DNA from: RPQJ01 sp963706535 | Lineage (GTDB): Bacteria; Pseudomonadota; Gammaproteobacteria; Steroidobacterales; Steroidobacteraceae | Reading direction: 5' to 3' | Assembly: GCA_963706535.1 (NCBI GenBank) | Contig: CAVPMU010000024.1 | Span: 62,001-126,000 of the forward strand | Length of the DNA stretch: 64,000 bases | In this document: piece after piece, positions 44,701-54,195 of the stretch | How the letters are laid out: each line of letters starts with the position of its first letter | How positions within the stretch are numbered: position 1 is the first letter of the stretch | Program-made: the position numbers and the translations under genes | Notes under the pieces: model-generated | Seen by the model: only the letters and a program-made list of their open reading frames with translations | The model's database searches: none | Told to the model about the DNA's origin: nothing

Positions 44701-46317
44701 ATCTCGCCGCCGCCGCACCACGACATCTACTCGATCGAGGACCTGGCCGAACTGATCCACGACCTGAAGAACGCCAACCGCGAGGCGCGGGTGAGCGTGA
44801 AGCTGGTCGCGGAAGTGGGCGTGGGCACGATCGCGGCCGGCGTCGCCAAGGCGCACGCCGACGTGGTGTTGATCAGCGGCTACGACGGCGGCACCGGCGC
44901 CTCGCCGCAGACCTCGATCACGCACGCCGGCCTGCCCTGGGAGCTCGGCCTCGCCGAGACCCACCAGACGCTGGTGCTGAACAACCTGCGCAGCCGCATC
45001 GCGGTCGAGACCGACGGCCAGCTGAAGACCGGGCGCGACGTGGCGATTGCCGCGCTGCTCGGCGCCGAGGAGTTCGGCTTCGCGACCGCGCCGCTGGTGG
45101 CGACGGGCTGCATCATGATGCGCGTGTGCCACCTGAACACCTGCCCCACCGGCGTGGCCACGCAGGACCCGCGCCTGCGCGAGAAGTACCAGGGCAAGCC
45201 CGAACACGTCGTGAACTTCATGCGCTTCATCGCCGAGGAGCTGCGCGAGATCATGGCCGAGCTCGGCTTCCGCACCATCGAGGAGATGGTCGGCCGCGTC
45301 GACAAGCTCGAGGCGCGCGAGGCGGTCGATCACTGGAAGGCGAAGGGCCTCGATTTCTCGAACCTGCTCTATGCGCCCGAGGTGGACCCGGACTGGGGAC
45401 GCCATTGCCAGGACCCGCAGGACCACGGCATCGAGCGCTCGCTCAACGTCAGCATGCTGCTCGAGCTGTGCAGGCCGGCCATCGAGCGCGGCGAGGAGGT
45501 GGTCGCGGAGCTGCCGATCCGCAACGTCAACCGCGTGGTCGGCACGATCACCGGCAGCGAGATCACGCGCCGCCACGGTGCGAAGGGCCTGCCGGAGGAT
45601 ACCGTGCGCCTGCACTTCCGCGGCTCCGCGGGCCAGAGCTTCGGTGCGTTCGTCCCGCGCGGCATGAGTCTCTCGCTCGAGGGCGACGCCAACGACTACG
45701 TCGGCAAGGGACTCTCGGGCGGCAAGATCGCGGTGTTCCCGCCGCGCGAGGCGACATTTGCGGCCGAGGACAACATCATCGTCGGCAACGTGGCGCTGTA
45801 CGGCGCCACGAGCGGCGAGGCGTTCATCCGCGGCGCGGCGGGCGAGCGCTTCTGCGTGCGCAACAGCGGCGCCAACGCGGTCGTCGAGGCCGTGGGCGAC
45901 CACGGCTGCGAGTACATGACCGGCGGGCGCGTCGTGGTGCTCGGCCCGACGGGACGCAATTTCGCCGCGGGCATGTCGGGCGGCATCGCCTACGTGCTCG
46001 ACGAGCGCGGTGACTTCGAGAGCCGGGTGAACCCGCAGATGGTGAGTGTCGAGCGGCTCGAGTCCGCCGTCGAGATCGCCGAGCTGCGCCGACTCGTGGA
46101 GCGCCACCTCGAGCACACCTCGAGCGACCGCGCCCGGCGCGTGCTCGACGCGTGGGAGGAGACCGTGCCGCGATTCGTGAAGGTCATCCCGCGCGACTAC
46201 CAGCGCATGCTCGAGGCAATCGCCCGCGCCGAGGAGCAGGGGCTGGTCGGCGAGGAGGCGATCATGGTCGCCTTCGAGGAAAACGCGCGCGACCTGTCGC
46301 GCGTGGGCGGCAACTGA
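41704..46317 (+). CDS. gltB: Glutamate synthase (NADPH) large subunit
   Basis: A 1537-residue glutamate synthase alpha subunit, which converts glutamine and 2-oxoglutarate to two glutamates. The N-terminal class II amidotransferase begins after a short propeptide at the catalytic Cys in HDACGVGF. A central domain and the FMN-binding TIM barrel (around SGYDGGTGASPQTS) follow, with the 3Fe-4S ligands in CIMMRVCHLNTCPTG. The C-terminal GXGXG beta-helix ends near GRNFAAGMSGGIAYV. Length matches the family. ATG 41704 is used because it gives the expected propeptide. gltD follows after 24 bp. Confidence 0.97.
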   Translation: MSTTERSATTRPGKQGLYDPQFEHDACGVGFVVNIKGQKSHRILEQAIQVLKNLDHRGACGCEVNTGDGAGVLLQMPHAFNEEVCRKARIPLPAPGEYGSGIIFLPRNPTVRRQIEQKFEQVVQSEGQHVIGWRTVPTSNGMLGETARSCEPFMRQVFIRRDASLADEFDFERKLYVIRKRAYNEIRTSTLAGAEYWYVVSLSCRTFVYKGMLLTTQLDQYFTDLHNPLIETALALVHSRFSTNTFPSWDRAHPYRYIAHNGEINTVRGNSNWMHAREARFEAELFGEDIAKVSPIINPNGSDSGMLDNTLELLYLSGRSLPHAMMMMIPEPWSGHEGMDDAKRAFYQYHSSLMEPWDGPASIAFTDGRQIGAVLDRNGLRPSRYYVTRDDLVIMASEAGVLDVPPEDVVHKGRLQPGRMFLVDTEQGRIIDDEEIKRTVATQRPYREWLDEYLVHIDDLPAAPEVPAPDPDTLLQRQVAFGYTYEDERIVLTPMARDGVEAVGSMGNDAALAVLSNKPRLLYDYFKQLFAQVTNPPIDCIREELITSAETRLGSEGNLLNPQPSDCRRLEIKWPILTNEEFAKVRRMDLPGLRVGVLPILFRVTRGEKGLVKSMEELRLMARRLIEEEEVNLIVLSDRGVNKEFAPIPSLMAVAGLHHYLIREGLRTRVSLVLETGEAREVHHFSLLIGYGVSAINPYVAFETIDRMIDSGLLTGVDYKAACRNYVKAAAKGVIKVASKMGISSLQSYRGAQVFEALGLRQDVIDEYFSWTPSRVGGIGTDVIAQEVLMRHQAAFPERPLERHALPAGGQYQWRSEGEAHLFNPESIHRLQKAVRTGSYQTFKAYSRLVNDQAVNLCTLRGLLEFKAGDAIPLEEVEPAEDIMKRFKTGAMSYGSISKEAHETLAIAMNRIGGKSNTGEGGEDPERFVPLPNGDSRNSAIKQVASGRFGVTSEYLVSAKELQIKMAQGAKPGEGGQLPGTKVYPWVARTRHTTAGVGLISPPPHHDIYSIEDLAELIHDLKNANREARVSVKLVAEVGVGTIAAGVAKAHADVVLISGYDGGTGASPQTSITHAGLPWELGLAETHQTLVLNNLRSRIAVETDGQLKTGRDVAIAALLGAEEFGFATAPLVATGCIMMRVCHLNTCPTGVATQDPRLREKYQGKPEHVVNFMRFIAEELREIMAELGFRTIEEMVGRVDKLEAREAVDHWKAKGLDFSNLLYAPEVDPDWGRHCQDPQDHGIERSLNVSMLLELCRPAIERGEEVVAELPIRNVNRVVGTITGSEITRRHGAKGLPEDTVRLHFRGSAGQSFGAFVPRGMSLSLEGDANDYVGKGLSGGKIAVFPPREATFAAEDNIIVGNVALYGATSGEAFIRGAAGERFCVRNSGANAVVEAVGDHGCEYMTGGRVVVLGPTGRNFAAGMSGGIAYVLDERGDFESRVNPQMVSVERLESAVEIAELRRLVERHLEHTSSDRARRVLDAWEETVPRFVKVIPRDYQRMLEAIARAEEQGLVGEEAIMVAFEENARDLSRVGGN

Positions 46318-46341
46318 CACGGTCATAGACCAGGTAGGTCC

Positions 46342-47826
46342 ATGGGAAAGCCAACGGGATTCATCGAGTACCTGCGGGAGCTGCCGGTCGACCGCGCCCC
46401 GCTCGCGCGCGTCAAGGACTGGAAGGAGTTCCACCCGCACCTCGAGGAGAAGCGGCTGCGCCAGCAGGGCGCCCGCTGCATGGACTGCGGCGTGCCGTTC
46501 TGCCACACGGGCAAGCTGGTGAGCGGCATGGCGAGCGGCTGCCCGGTCAACAACCTGATCCCGGAGTGGAACGACCTCGTCTATCGCGGGCTGTGGCACG
46601 ACGCGCTCGACCGGCTGCACATGACCAACAACTTCCCCGAGTTCACGGGTCGCGTGTGCCCGGCGCCGTGCGAGGGCTCGTGCGTGCTCGGCATCGACGA
46701 CCCGCCGGTCACCATCAAGAACATCGAGGCCGAGATCATCGACCGCGGCTGGGAGGAGGGCTGGGTGCTGCCGCAGGTGCCGAAGGTGCGCACCGGCAAG
46801 CGGGTGGCGGTGATCGGCTCCGGCCCCGCGGGGCTCGCGGCTGCCGAGCAGCTGAACCGCGCCGGGCACCTCGTGACGGTGCTCGAGCGCGAGGACCGGC
46901 CGGGCGGCCTGCTGATGTACGGCATCCCGAACATGAAGCTCGACAAGCGCGAGGTGGTGCTGCGGCGCATCGAGCTCATGGAACGCGCGGGCATCAAGTT
47001 CATCTGCAAGGCGAGCGTCGGCGAGAACGTCGAGGCACAACTGCTGCTGCGTGACTTCGACGCGACGGTGCTCTGCACCGGCGCCACGCAGCCGCGCGAC
47101 CTGCCGGTGGAGGGCCGCGGCCTCGAGGGCGTGCACTTCGCGATGGATTACCTGACCGCGAGCACGAAGTCGCTGCTCGACGGCGGCCCCGACGCGAGCC
47201 CGATCCACGCCCGCGGCAAGGACGTGGTCGTGATCGGCGGCGGCGACACCGGCACCGACTGCGTCGGCACGGCGCTGCGGCAGGGCTGCCGCAGCCTGCT
47301 GCAGATCGAGATCATGGCGCGCCCGCCCGGCGAGCGTGCGAACGACAACCCGTGGCCGGAGTGGCCCAAGGTCTACAAGCTCGACTACGGCCAGGAGGAA
47401 GCGGCGGCGAAATTCGGCAGCGACCCGCGCGTGTACCTGACGACCGTGAAGAAGTTCGTCGGCAACGCGCAGGGCGGCCTCGAGTCACTGGTCACCGTCG
47501 AGGTGAAGTGGGAGGGCAATGTGCAGGGCCAGGTCGTGCCGGTGGAAGTGCCGGGCACGGAGCAGGTGCGGCCCGCGCAGCTCGCATTGCTCGCGATGGG
47601 CTTCCTCGGCCCCGAGCAGGCGCTGCTGCGCGACCTCGGCGTCGAGTGCGATGTGCGCAGCAACGCGCGTGCCGAGCACGGCAGGTACGCCACCAACCTG
47701 AAAGGCGTGTTCGCCGCCGGCGACTGCCGGCGCGGACAGAGCCTCGTGGTATGGGCGATCAACGAGGGGCGCGGTGCGGCCCGTGAGTGCGACCGGTTCC
47801 TGATGGGGCGCACCGATCTTCCATAA
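46342..47826 (+). CDS. gltD: Glutamate synthase small subunit
   Basis: A 494-residue beta subunit that oxidises NADPH and feeds electrons to GltB. The N-terminal iron-sulfur region has cysteines in ARCMDCGVPFC, SGCPVNN and RVCPAPCEGSC; the FAD site is VAVIGSGPAGLAAAE and the NADPH site VVVIGGGDTGTDC, with the C-terminal FAAGDCRRGQSLVVWAI. AGGTAGG lies before ATG 46342. It forms an operon with gltB. Confidence 0.97.
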   Translation: MGKPTGFIEYLRELPVDRAPLARVKDWKEFHPHLEEKRLRQQGARCMDCGVPFCHTGKLVSGMASGCPVNNLIPEWNDLVYRGLWHDALDRLHMTNNFPEFTGRVCPAPCEGSCVLGIDDPPVTIKNIEAEIIDRGWEEGWVLPQVPKVRTGKRVAVIGSGPAGLAAAEQLNRAGHLVTVLEREDRPGGLLMYGIPNMKLDKREVVLRRIELMERAGIKFICKASVGENVEAQLLLRDFDATVLCTGATQPRDLPVEGRGLEGVHFAMDYLTASTKSLLDGGPDASPIHARGKDVVVIGGGDTGTDCVGTALRQGCRSLLQIEIMARPPGERANDNPWPEWPKVYKLDYGQEEAAAKFGSDPRVYLTTVKKFVGNAQGGLESLVTVEVKWEGNVQGQVVPVEVPGTEQVRPAQLALLAMGFLGPEQALLRDLGVECDVRSNARAEHGRYATNLKGVFAAGDCRRGQSLVVWAINEGRGAARECDRFLMGRTDLP

Positions 47827-47906
47827 TCGATGCCGCCTGTGACGTGCTTCAAGGTCCTGGCCGGCGGATCTCACGCCCCCTTGGCCGCGGCCGGCACTAT
47901 CGCCCG

Positions 47907-50486
47907 GTGACACATCCGACCCGCGCCCTGGGACTGTCCATCCGCGCCTGGCTGGTGCTCGGCTTCGCGTTCGTCATCGGCGCCTTCGCGACCGCCAGCG
48001 TGGTTTCCCTGCGCAGCACCCGCAGCGCGACGGCCGACCTCGCCCAGATGCAGCGACAGTTCGAGCCGCTGGCGCGCAGCGTGCGCGACCTCGGCGACGG
48101 AACCGCCGCTTTCGATCGCGCGGTCCTCGCCTGCCTGCGTAGCGACACTCGCGACAAGCGCGAGGCGGCCGTCGCGGCGGCCGAGCGCCTCTCCCAGGCG
48201 GCGAATCGCACCGCGGAGGCCGGCGCCGCCGGCGACCTGCCGCCGGTCGCGCCGCTGCTCGAGCGAATCACCGAACACCAGTCCGAGGGCTTTCGCCTGC
48301 TCGACCTGCAGGACCGTCGCAGCCGTGCCGTGGCCGGCCTGGAGCGCTCGTTCGACGCGCTCGACCGTCGCATCAAGAGCGCGGGCGGCGCCGGGATCGT
48401 CGTCGGCGACTCGGTCATGGCGCGGCCGTCGATATCGGACCTCGCCCGGGCAGTGGAAGCGGCGCGCCGCGAAACCTTCGGCGACCTGTCGAGCGGCACG
48501 AGCCGTGCGGCACAGTCCGGTGGCGGCGAAGAGCGGCTGCGCAGGACGATCGAGACGCACCGTGCCGAGTTCGCGGCATCACCGGGACGGGCGTGGCTGT
48601 CGCTGCTGACGGAAGACTTCGGCAGCGCCGTGACCTACCGCCGGCGGGCACAGCAGCTGGGCGAGCAGATCGAGCTGCGCCAGGCCGCGTTCGCCGCCAA
48701 CGGCGACGCGCTCGCGGCGGAGATCAGCGACCAGGTCGAGGGCCCCGCCTGGAGCCGGTTCACGGCGGCGGCAGCCGGGGCGCAACAGGCGGTCGAGGCG
48801 TCGGAACGGACGATCACGACCGCGACGATGCGCGCGGCGCTGGTCGCCGCGCTGGTCCTGGTCCTCACCGGACTGGCGATCACGGGGCCCCTGCGGCGAC
48901 TCACGGCCGGTACGCGACGCCTGGCCGCCGGCCACCTCGACGCGCGGGTGACCCGCGGCGGCGCCAGCGAATTCGACGAACTCGCACACGCGTTCAACCA
49001 CATGGCCACCGAGCTCGCGGAAGCCGAGCGCGCGGTCAAGACCTACCAGGCCGAGCTCGAGCAGCGGGTCGAGGAGCGCACGCTGCAGCTGCGCCACCTC
49101 GCCGACCACGACCCGCTCACCAGCCTGCCGAACCGGCGCCAGCTGTTCCAGCACCTGAACGACCTGCTGTCGGGCGGCTCGCGGACCGCGACGCACGTGG
49201 CGGTGCTGTTCCTCGACCTCGACAACTTCAAGACGGTGAACGACACGCTGGGACACGAGTTCGGCGACCGCGTGCTCACCGCGATCGGCCAGCGGCTGCG
49301 CGAAATCGCCGGCGACTCGGGTTTCATCGCCCGGCTCGGCGGTGACGAGTTCACGCTCGTCTTCGGTTTCGCGGGCGACCACGGCGAGGTCGAGCGACGC
49401 GCGGCGCGGCTGGTCGAGGGCTTCCAGCGCCCGCTGCTGATCGAGCGGCGCGAAGTGGCCATCGGGGTGAGCTGCGGCGTGGCGATCTATCCCGATCACG
49501 GCCGGGACGCCGCGGCGCTGCTGCGTGCAGCGGACGCCGCGCTGTACCGCGCCAAGGAGCTCGGCCGCAACCGGCTCTGCGTCCACGACCCCTCGATGCT
49601 GGTGCGGGCCTCGAACCGCTTCCGCGTCGAGCAGGCATTGCGCAAGGCGATCGAGGGCGGCGACTTCGTGCTGCACTACCAGCCGCAGGTGTGCCTCGGC
49701 AGGCAGCGCACCACGGCGGTCGAGGCGCTGCTGCGCTGGCGGCGCAGCGACAGCCACATCGTGCCGGCCGGCGAGTTCATCGAGATCGCCGAGCAGTCGG
49801 GCCTGATGCTCGACCTGAACGACTGGATCCTCGAGACGGCGGCCGAGGCGGTGCGCGACTGGCGGCGCGGCGGGTGGCCCGACGCCCGCGTCGCGATCAA
49901 TGTCTCCGCCCAGCAGTTCGTGACCGGGAATTTCCTCGGGCAGGTGGAGCGGCTGCTCGCACGGCACGGACTGCCGCCCGAGGCGATCGAACTCGAGCTG
50001 ACCGAGACCATGCTTCAGACCGGCGCGGTGACCGTCGAGACGCTGCACAGCCTGCGCCTGCTCGGCATCGACACGGCGCTCGACGACTTCGGCACCGGCT
50101 ACTCGTCGCTCACCTCCATCGAGCAGCTGCCGCTCACCCGCGTGAAGCTCGACCGCAGCGTGATCGCCAACGTCGGCAGCAATCCGCGCACCGCCGCGAT
50201 CGCGCATTCCATGATCAGCCTGTGCCGCAACCTCGGCCTGCAGGTGACCGTCGAGGGCGTCGAGCGTCCCGAGCAGCTCGATTTCCTCGCCGCCTGCGGC
50301 GAGATCTCCGTGCAGGGCTACCTGTTCGCGCGCCCGGTGGACGAGTCCCGGGTCGTGATTCTGGTGCGCGACACGCGCGGCAGGCTCGACGCGCTGCTGC
50401 GCGGCGCAGAGGAAGCCCGCCTCGCCGCCGCGACCGAGGAAGACCTCACGAGCTCCGTGCGCCTGCTGCGCCGCCGCCGGCGCTGA
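47907..50486 (+). CDS. Membrane GGDEF/EAL cyclic-di-GMP signalling protein with HAMP domain
   Basis: An 859-residue sensor: N-terminal membrane helix (about 11-35), long periplasmic four-helix-bundle-like region, a second membrane helix ending around residue 320, HAMP segment, coiled coil, then GGDEF and EAL domains. The cyclase motif is intact (RLGGDEFTL, near residue 478), as are the phosphodiesterase motifs EALLRW (E near 605), ELTETML, DDFGTGYSSL and KLDRSVI. The RxxD inhibition site upstream of GGDEF is absent. Both activities are therefore possible. GTG 47907 is chosen because it is just before the first hydrophobic segment; no strong ribosome-binding site is visible. Confidence 0.9.
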   Translation: MTHPTRALGLSIRAWLVLGFAFVIGAFATASVVSLRSTRSATADLAQMQRQFEPLARSVRDLGDGTAAFDRAVLACLRSDTRDKREAAVAAAERLSQAANRTAEAGAAGDLPPVAPLLERITEHQSEGFRLLDLQDRRSRAVAGLERSFDALDRRIKSAGGAGIVVGDSVMARPSISDLARAVEAARRETFGDLSSGTSRAAQSGGGEERLRRTIETHRAEFAASPGRAWLSLLTEDFGSAVTYRRRAQQLGEQIELRQAAFAANGDALAAEISDQVEGPAWSRFTAAAAGAQQAVEASERTITTATMRAALVAALVLVLTGLAITGPLRRLTAGTRRLAAGHLDARVTRGGASEFDELAHAFNHMATELAEAERAVKTYQAELEQRVEERTLQLRHLADHDPLTSLPNRRQLFQHLNDLLSGGSRTATHVAVLFLDLDNFKTVNDTLGHEFGDRVLTAIGQRLREIAGDSGFIARLGGDEFTLVFGFAGDHGEVERRAARLVEGFQRPLLIERREVAIGVSCGVAIYPDHGRDAAALLRAADAALYRAKELGRNRLCVHDPSMLVRASNRFRVEQALRKAIEGGDFVLHYQPQVCLGRQRTTAVEALLRWRRSDSHIVPAGEFIEIAEQSGLMLDLNDWILETAAEAVRDWRRGGWPDARVAINVSAQQFVTGNFLGQVERLLARHGLPPEAIELELTETMLQTGAVTVETLHSLRLLGIDTALDDFGTGYSSLTSIEQLPLTRVKLDRSVIANVGSNPRTAAIAHSMISLCRNLGLQVTVEGVERPEQLDFLAACGEISVQGYLFARPVDESRVVILVRDTRGRLDALLRGAEEARLAAATEEDLTSSVRLLRRRRR

Positions 50487-50489
50487 GCG

Positions 50490-51674
50490 TCAGAGGATCG
50501 GCGACTCGCGCTTCTCGCCGCGCTCGTAGACGACGTTGGCCCGCCCGACCAGCAGCGGGTCCAGCGGGCCGATCCGCTCGAGGTCCTTGTTCGAGTACGG
50601 CAGCTTGTGCAGGACGTAGCGCATGGCATTGAGGCGCGCGCGCTTCTTGCAGTCCGACTTGATCACCGTCCACGGCGCATCGGCGGTGTCCGTGTAGAAG
50701 AACATCGCCTCCTTCGCCCTGGTGTAGTCGTCCCACTTGTCGAGCGACGCGAGGTCCACCGGGCTCAGCTTCCACTGCTTGAGCGGGTGCGACTTGCGCT
50801 CGCGGAAACGCCGCCGCTGCTCACTGCGGCTCACGGAGAACCAGAACTTCACGAGGTGGATGCCGCTGCGCACGAGGTTGCGCTCGAACTCCGGCGCCTG
50901 CCGGATGAACTCGAGGTATTCGTCGTCGTTGCAGAAGCCCATCACGCGCTCGACGCCCGCGCGGTTGTACCAGGAGCGGTCGAACAGCACGATCTCGCCG
51001 CGCGTCGGCAGGTGGCCGACGTAGCGCTGGAAGTACCATTGCCCGCGCTCGAGCTCGCTCGGCTTCTCGAGCGCGACGACCCGCGCGCCGCGAGGATTCA
51101 GGTGCTCCATGAAGCGCTTGATGGTGCCGCCCTTGCCGGCGGCATCACGGCCCTCGAACAGGATCACCACGCGCTGCCCGGTGTCCTTGACCCACGCCTG
51201 CAGCTTCAGGAGCTCCACCTGCAGGTCGTACTTCCGGCGCTCGTAGCTGCGCCGCGACATCAGGTGCCTGTAGGGATAGCCGCCCTCGCGCCAGTCGTCG
51301 GCCAGCTCGCCGTCGGCCTTCTCGCGCCGGACATTGAGCGACGCTTCCTCGTGCTTCACCAGCAGGTTGCGCAGCGCGACCACGTCGTCGGGCGACGCGC
51401 CCGCGAGGATCGATTCGAAGGCGTCGATCAGCCCGGCCGGATCGCCACGCGCCGCACGCGACAGGATGTCGCGCACGGCGTGGGCTTTCGATTCGGTCGC
51501 CGCGGCCACCGACTCGCTCACCGTGAAGTCGGCGATATCCTGCGTGCCGAGGCGCGGCGACACGTCGCCGTCGGACGCCCGGCGCGTGCCGCCTCGGACG
51601 GCCTTGCGCTTGTGTCGCGCGCCGCGGATTGCCTGGGCATTTCCGCTGGAGTCCCGTCGTCCCGCGTCATCCAT
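50490..51674 (-). CDS. ppk2: Polyphosphate kinase 2
   Basis: A 394-residue PPK2 family kinase that moves phosphate between polyphosphate and nucleoside phosphates. Walker A is FEGRDAAGKGGTIKR, Walker B FDRSWYNRAGVERVMGF, and the lid carries RERKSHPLKQWKLS; the ALRNLLVKHEEA N-terminal helix is as usual. A basic, disordered N-terminal extension of about 45 residues precedes it. ATG 51674 has AGGAAG six bases upstream. The 3' end lies 3 bp from the stop of the convergent GGDEF/EAL gene. The class I versus II/III nucleotide preference cannot be read safely. Confidence 0.93.
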   Translation of the reverse strand: MDDAGRRDSSGNAQAIRGARHKRKAVRGGTRRASDGDVSPRLGTQDIADFTVSESVAAATESKAHAVRDILSRAARGDPAGLIDAFESILAGASPDDVVALRNLLVKHEEASLNVRREKADGELADDWREGGYPYRHLMSRRSYERRKYDLQVELLKLQAWVKDTGQRVVILFEGRDAAGKGGTIKRFMEHLNPRGARVVALEKPSELERGQWYFQRYVGHLPTRGEIVLFDRSWYNRAGVERVMGFCNDDEYLEFIRQAPEFERNLVRSGIHLVKFWFSVSRSEQRRRFRERKSHPLKQWKLSPVDLASLDKWDDYTRAKEAMFFYTDTADAPWTVIKSDCKKRARLNAMRYVLHKLPYSNKDLERIGPLDPLLVGRANVVYERGEKRESPIL

Positions 51675-51790
51675 GGCCACTTCCTAACCTTGCGCGCACT
51701 GGCACTGGGCCCCGAGCGTACCCCCGCCGCCGGCGCCGCTGACTCCGGGAATCCCGCAGGTCCGGGCCGGTTGCAGGAATTCTCGTGGAG

Positions 51791-53770
51791 TCATGGGGTT
51801 ACGATAGCGAACTGCCCGTCCGGTCGATCCAGCAGCGAGAGGAAAGCGAGCAGCTTCAGGCGGCTTCCCTCCACTTCCAGCGCGTCGGACATCACGACGT
51901 CCTTCAGGCCCGCTTCGCCCGTACCGAGCCGTACCAGCAGCTCACGGGTCAGGCGGACCGTGGCATCCGCATCCGCGAGCGGTTCGGCGCGCCGATGGCG
52001 CAGCACGGCATTCCCGAGTTCGACGACGTGCGTCTCGCCGACGTCGGTGAACACGAAGTTGAAAGTCATGCTCTTGCCGTCCGCCGCGGGCCCATCGAGG
52101 CGCACGGCCATCGAGTCGAGGAACCGCTCGACCGGCGTGTTGCCGAGCAGGTCCACCGCGCGCCGCGGGTCGATCGCGGTGCCCTGGATGCCGTTGCGCA
52201 TTTCATGCGCAGCGGTGAGATAGGCGTCGCGCCAGGGGCCCGACTCGGCGCGATACCCGAGCTGGTCGTAGGTCTCGGCGAGCAACGCCTGCGCCGCCTC
52301 GTGACCCGGCTCGGTGAACACGAGGTGATTTAGGAGTGTCGCCGCCCAGCGATCGTCACCCGCCTCGTGCGCGGCCCGCGCCTTCCGCAGCACGGCCTCC
52401 GCCCCTCCCATCGCTTCCACGTAGCGCGCGCCCGCGTCCGCTGGTGGCAGCGGATCGAGATTGGCCGGATTGCCGTCGTACCAGCCGAAATACGCCTGGT
52501 ACACGGCCTTGGAATCGTGGCGCACGGTGCCGTAGTAGCCGCGATTCGCAAACCGTGTGCGCAACGTCGACGGCAGTTCGAGCTGCTCGGCGATTTCCCG
52601 CGAGGTGTAGCCCTGGTTCGCGAGCCGCAGCGTCTGGTCGTGGATATAGGCATAGGTATCGCGCTGCGCCACGAGGTAATCGATCGCGCGTGCATTACCC
52701 CAGACCGGCCAGTGGTGGCTGGCAAACGCGACCTCCATGTCGCCGAACCGCGTAATCGCCTCGTCGATGTACCCGCTCCACTTGCGCGCATCGCGCACCT
52801 TCGCGCCACGCAGCGTGTAGAGGTTGTGCAGTGTGTGCGAGACGATCTCGGCGCCGCACCAGGCCTTGAGCGCGGGCAGGTAGAAAGTCAATTCCGCGGG
52901 CGCTTCCGACTCGGGCGTGTACTGGAACACGAAGCGCACGCCGTCGATTTCGAGTTCCTGCGGCGTCCGGTCCACCAGCACCGTGGGCGTGCGGATGCCG
53001 ATCGTCCCGTGCGGCACGCCCTTGCCGAGCCCGGTATCGACGTGCCCTTGCGGTGAACGCGGCAGCGACGACCCGTACATGTAGAGCGCACGCCGGCCCA
53101 TCGCCACGCCCGCGAGCACGTTCTCGCTGGTGGCCTCCTCCATGAAGCCGGCCGGCGCGATGATCGGAATGCGGTCCCGCGCCGCGGCGTCGTCGGGCAG
53201 GACGCCATCGATGCCGCCGAAGTGGTCGACGTGACTGTGAGTGAAAATCACGGCGGACACGACCTGGTCGCCGAGGTACCGCCGCGCCAATGCGAGCGCC
53301 GCGGCCGCCGTCTCGCGCGTCGTCAGCGGGTCGACCACGATCCAGCCGGTGCGCCCCTCGATGAGCGTCATGTTGGCCAGGTCGTAGCCACGCACCTGGT
53401 GGATGCCGGGGACGACCTCGAACAGGCCGTTGAGCGCATTCAGCCGCGCCTGCCGCCACAGGCTGGGATTCACGGTCGGCGGCGCTTCACCCGCCAGGAA
53501 TCCATACGCCGTCGCGTCCCACGCCGGCTTGCCGTCCGGCCCCGGGATCACGAGCGGTTCGTCCGTGGCGATGAAGCCGCGCCTGGCATCCTCGAAATCC
53601 TGGGTATCGGCGAGCCGAAGGTCGCGAACCGAGTCCCGTTGCGCCTGCGCCGTCGCCGCAGACGCTGCGCCTGTGCCGGCGACGTGTCCGTCGTCACGTC
53701 CCGTCTTGCTCCCGCAGCCCGCGGTCAGGCCGAGAACGACAACCACTGCAACCCAATGCATGTGTCCCAC
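51791..53770 (-). CDS. Alkyl/aryl-sulfatase, metallo-beta-lactamase fold (SdsA1-like)
   Basis: A 659-residue exported sulfatase. A lipobox ends at C19 (GLTAGC), so it may be a lipoprotein. The dinuclear zinc site begins with THSHVDHFGG (H178, H180, D182, H183); HNLYTLRGAKVRD, FASHHWPVWG and the SCP2-like C-terminal domain with NFVFTDVGETHVVELGN are all family features. These enzymes hydrolyse medium-chain alkyl sulfates such as SDS. GTG 53770 has GGGGAG five bases upstream and is preferred to the ATG at 53761. It follows the DUF488 gene by 24 bp and likely shares its operon. Confidence 0.92.
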   Translation of the reverse strand: MGHMHWVAVVVVLGLTAGCGSKTGRDDGHVAGTGAASAATAQAQRDSVRDLRLADTQDFEDARRGFIATDEPLVIPGPDGKPAWDATAYGFLAGEAPPTVNPSLWRQARLNALNGLFEVVPGIHQVRGYDLANMTLIEGRTGWIVVDPLTTRETAAAALALARRYLGDQVVSAVIFTHSHVDHFGGIDGVLPDDAAARDRIPIIAPAGFMEEATSENVLAGVAMGRRALYMYGSSLPRSPQGHVDTGLGKGVPHGTIGIRTPTVLVDRTPQELEIDGVRFVFQYTPESEAPAELTFYLPALKAWCGAEIVSHTLHNLYTLRGAKVRDARKWSGYIDEAITRFGDMEVAFASHHWPVWGNARAIDYLVAQRDTYAYIHDQTLRLANQGYTSREIAEQLELPSTLRTRFANRGYYGTVRHDSKAVYQAYFGWYDGNPANLDPLPPADAGARYVEAMGGAEAVLRKARAAHEAGDDRWAATLLNHLVFTEPGHEAAQALLAETYDQLGYRAESGPWRDAYLTAAHEMRNGIQGTAIDPRRAVDLLGNTPVERFLDSMAVRLDGPAADGKSMTFNFVFTDVGETHVVELGNAVLRHRRAEPLADADATVRLTRELLVRLGTGEAGLKDVVMSDALEVEGSRLKLLAFLSLLDRPDGQFAIVTP

Positions 53771-53794
53771 GGAGTCTCCCCAGGCGACGTGATG

Positions 53795-54185
53795 TCAGGC
53801 AATTTCGGCGCCATGTTCGGCGAGCAGCTCGCGCAGCACCGAGCGGTGGCAGCGCGACTCGTCCGCGCAGTAGCAGCCGACCGAGAATTCAGCGTGCCGC
53901 GACAGTGCGGCGAGCGTGTCGAGCAGTGCGCGGCTCTCGGGCCGCTTCATCTCGGAGCGATACCGGCGCACGAACGCGCGCCACGCCCGCGGATCGTCGA
54001 GCGCGGCGCGGGCCTGCGTCAGCAGTTCCTCGCTCGGCGCGAGGTTGGGCAGCCAGAACGTCGTAGATGTCGCGGCTGGCGTACTCGGCCTTCGGCACGC
54101 CACGCGGCGGCCATCGCACCGTGCCGATGCGCAGTCCCTCGCCTCTCGTCCGCGGGCTGCCGAGCCTCACGATCCGGATGGCCAC
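53795..54185 (-). pseudogene. DUF488-family protein, split by a one-base frameshift
   Basis: The first frame from GTG 54185 reads MAIRIVRLGSPRTRGEGLRIGTV through AEYASRDIYDV; from there the family sequence continues only in the next frame as FWLPNLAPSEEL to CYCADESRCHRSVLRELLAEHGA. The coding-strand GACGTTCTGGCTG (plus strand 54050-54062) has one base too many compared with the expected DVWLP. The joined length, about 129 residues, matches DUF488, whose function is unknown. Either a pseudogene or a sequence error; both halves are otherwise well preserved. Confidence 0.82.
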
Positions 54186-54195
54186 GACCGCCCCG

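Noticed and set aside
44149..47208. Very long open frame on the minus strand (about 1019 codons) opposite gltB-gltD
   Set aside because: It lies entirely antisense to unmistakable gltB/gltD, and its translation is Arg/His/Ala/Val-rich without domains. In very GC-rich DNA stops are rare in antisense frames.
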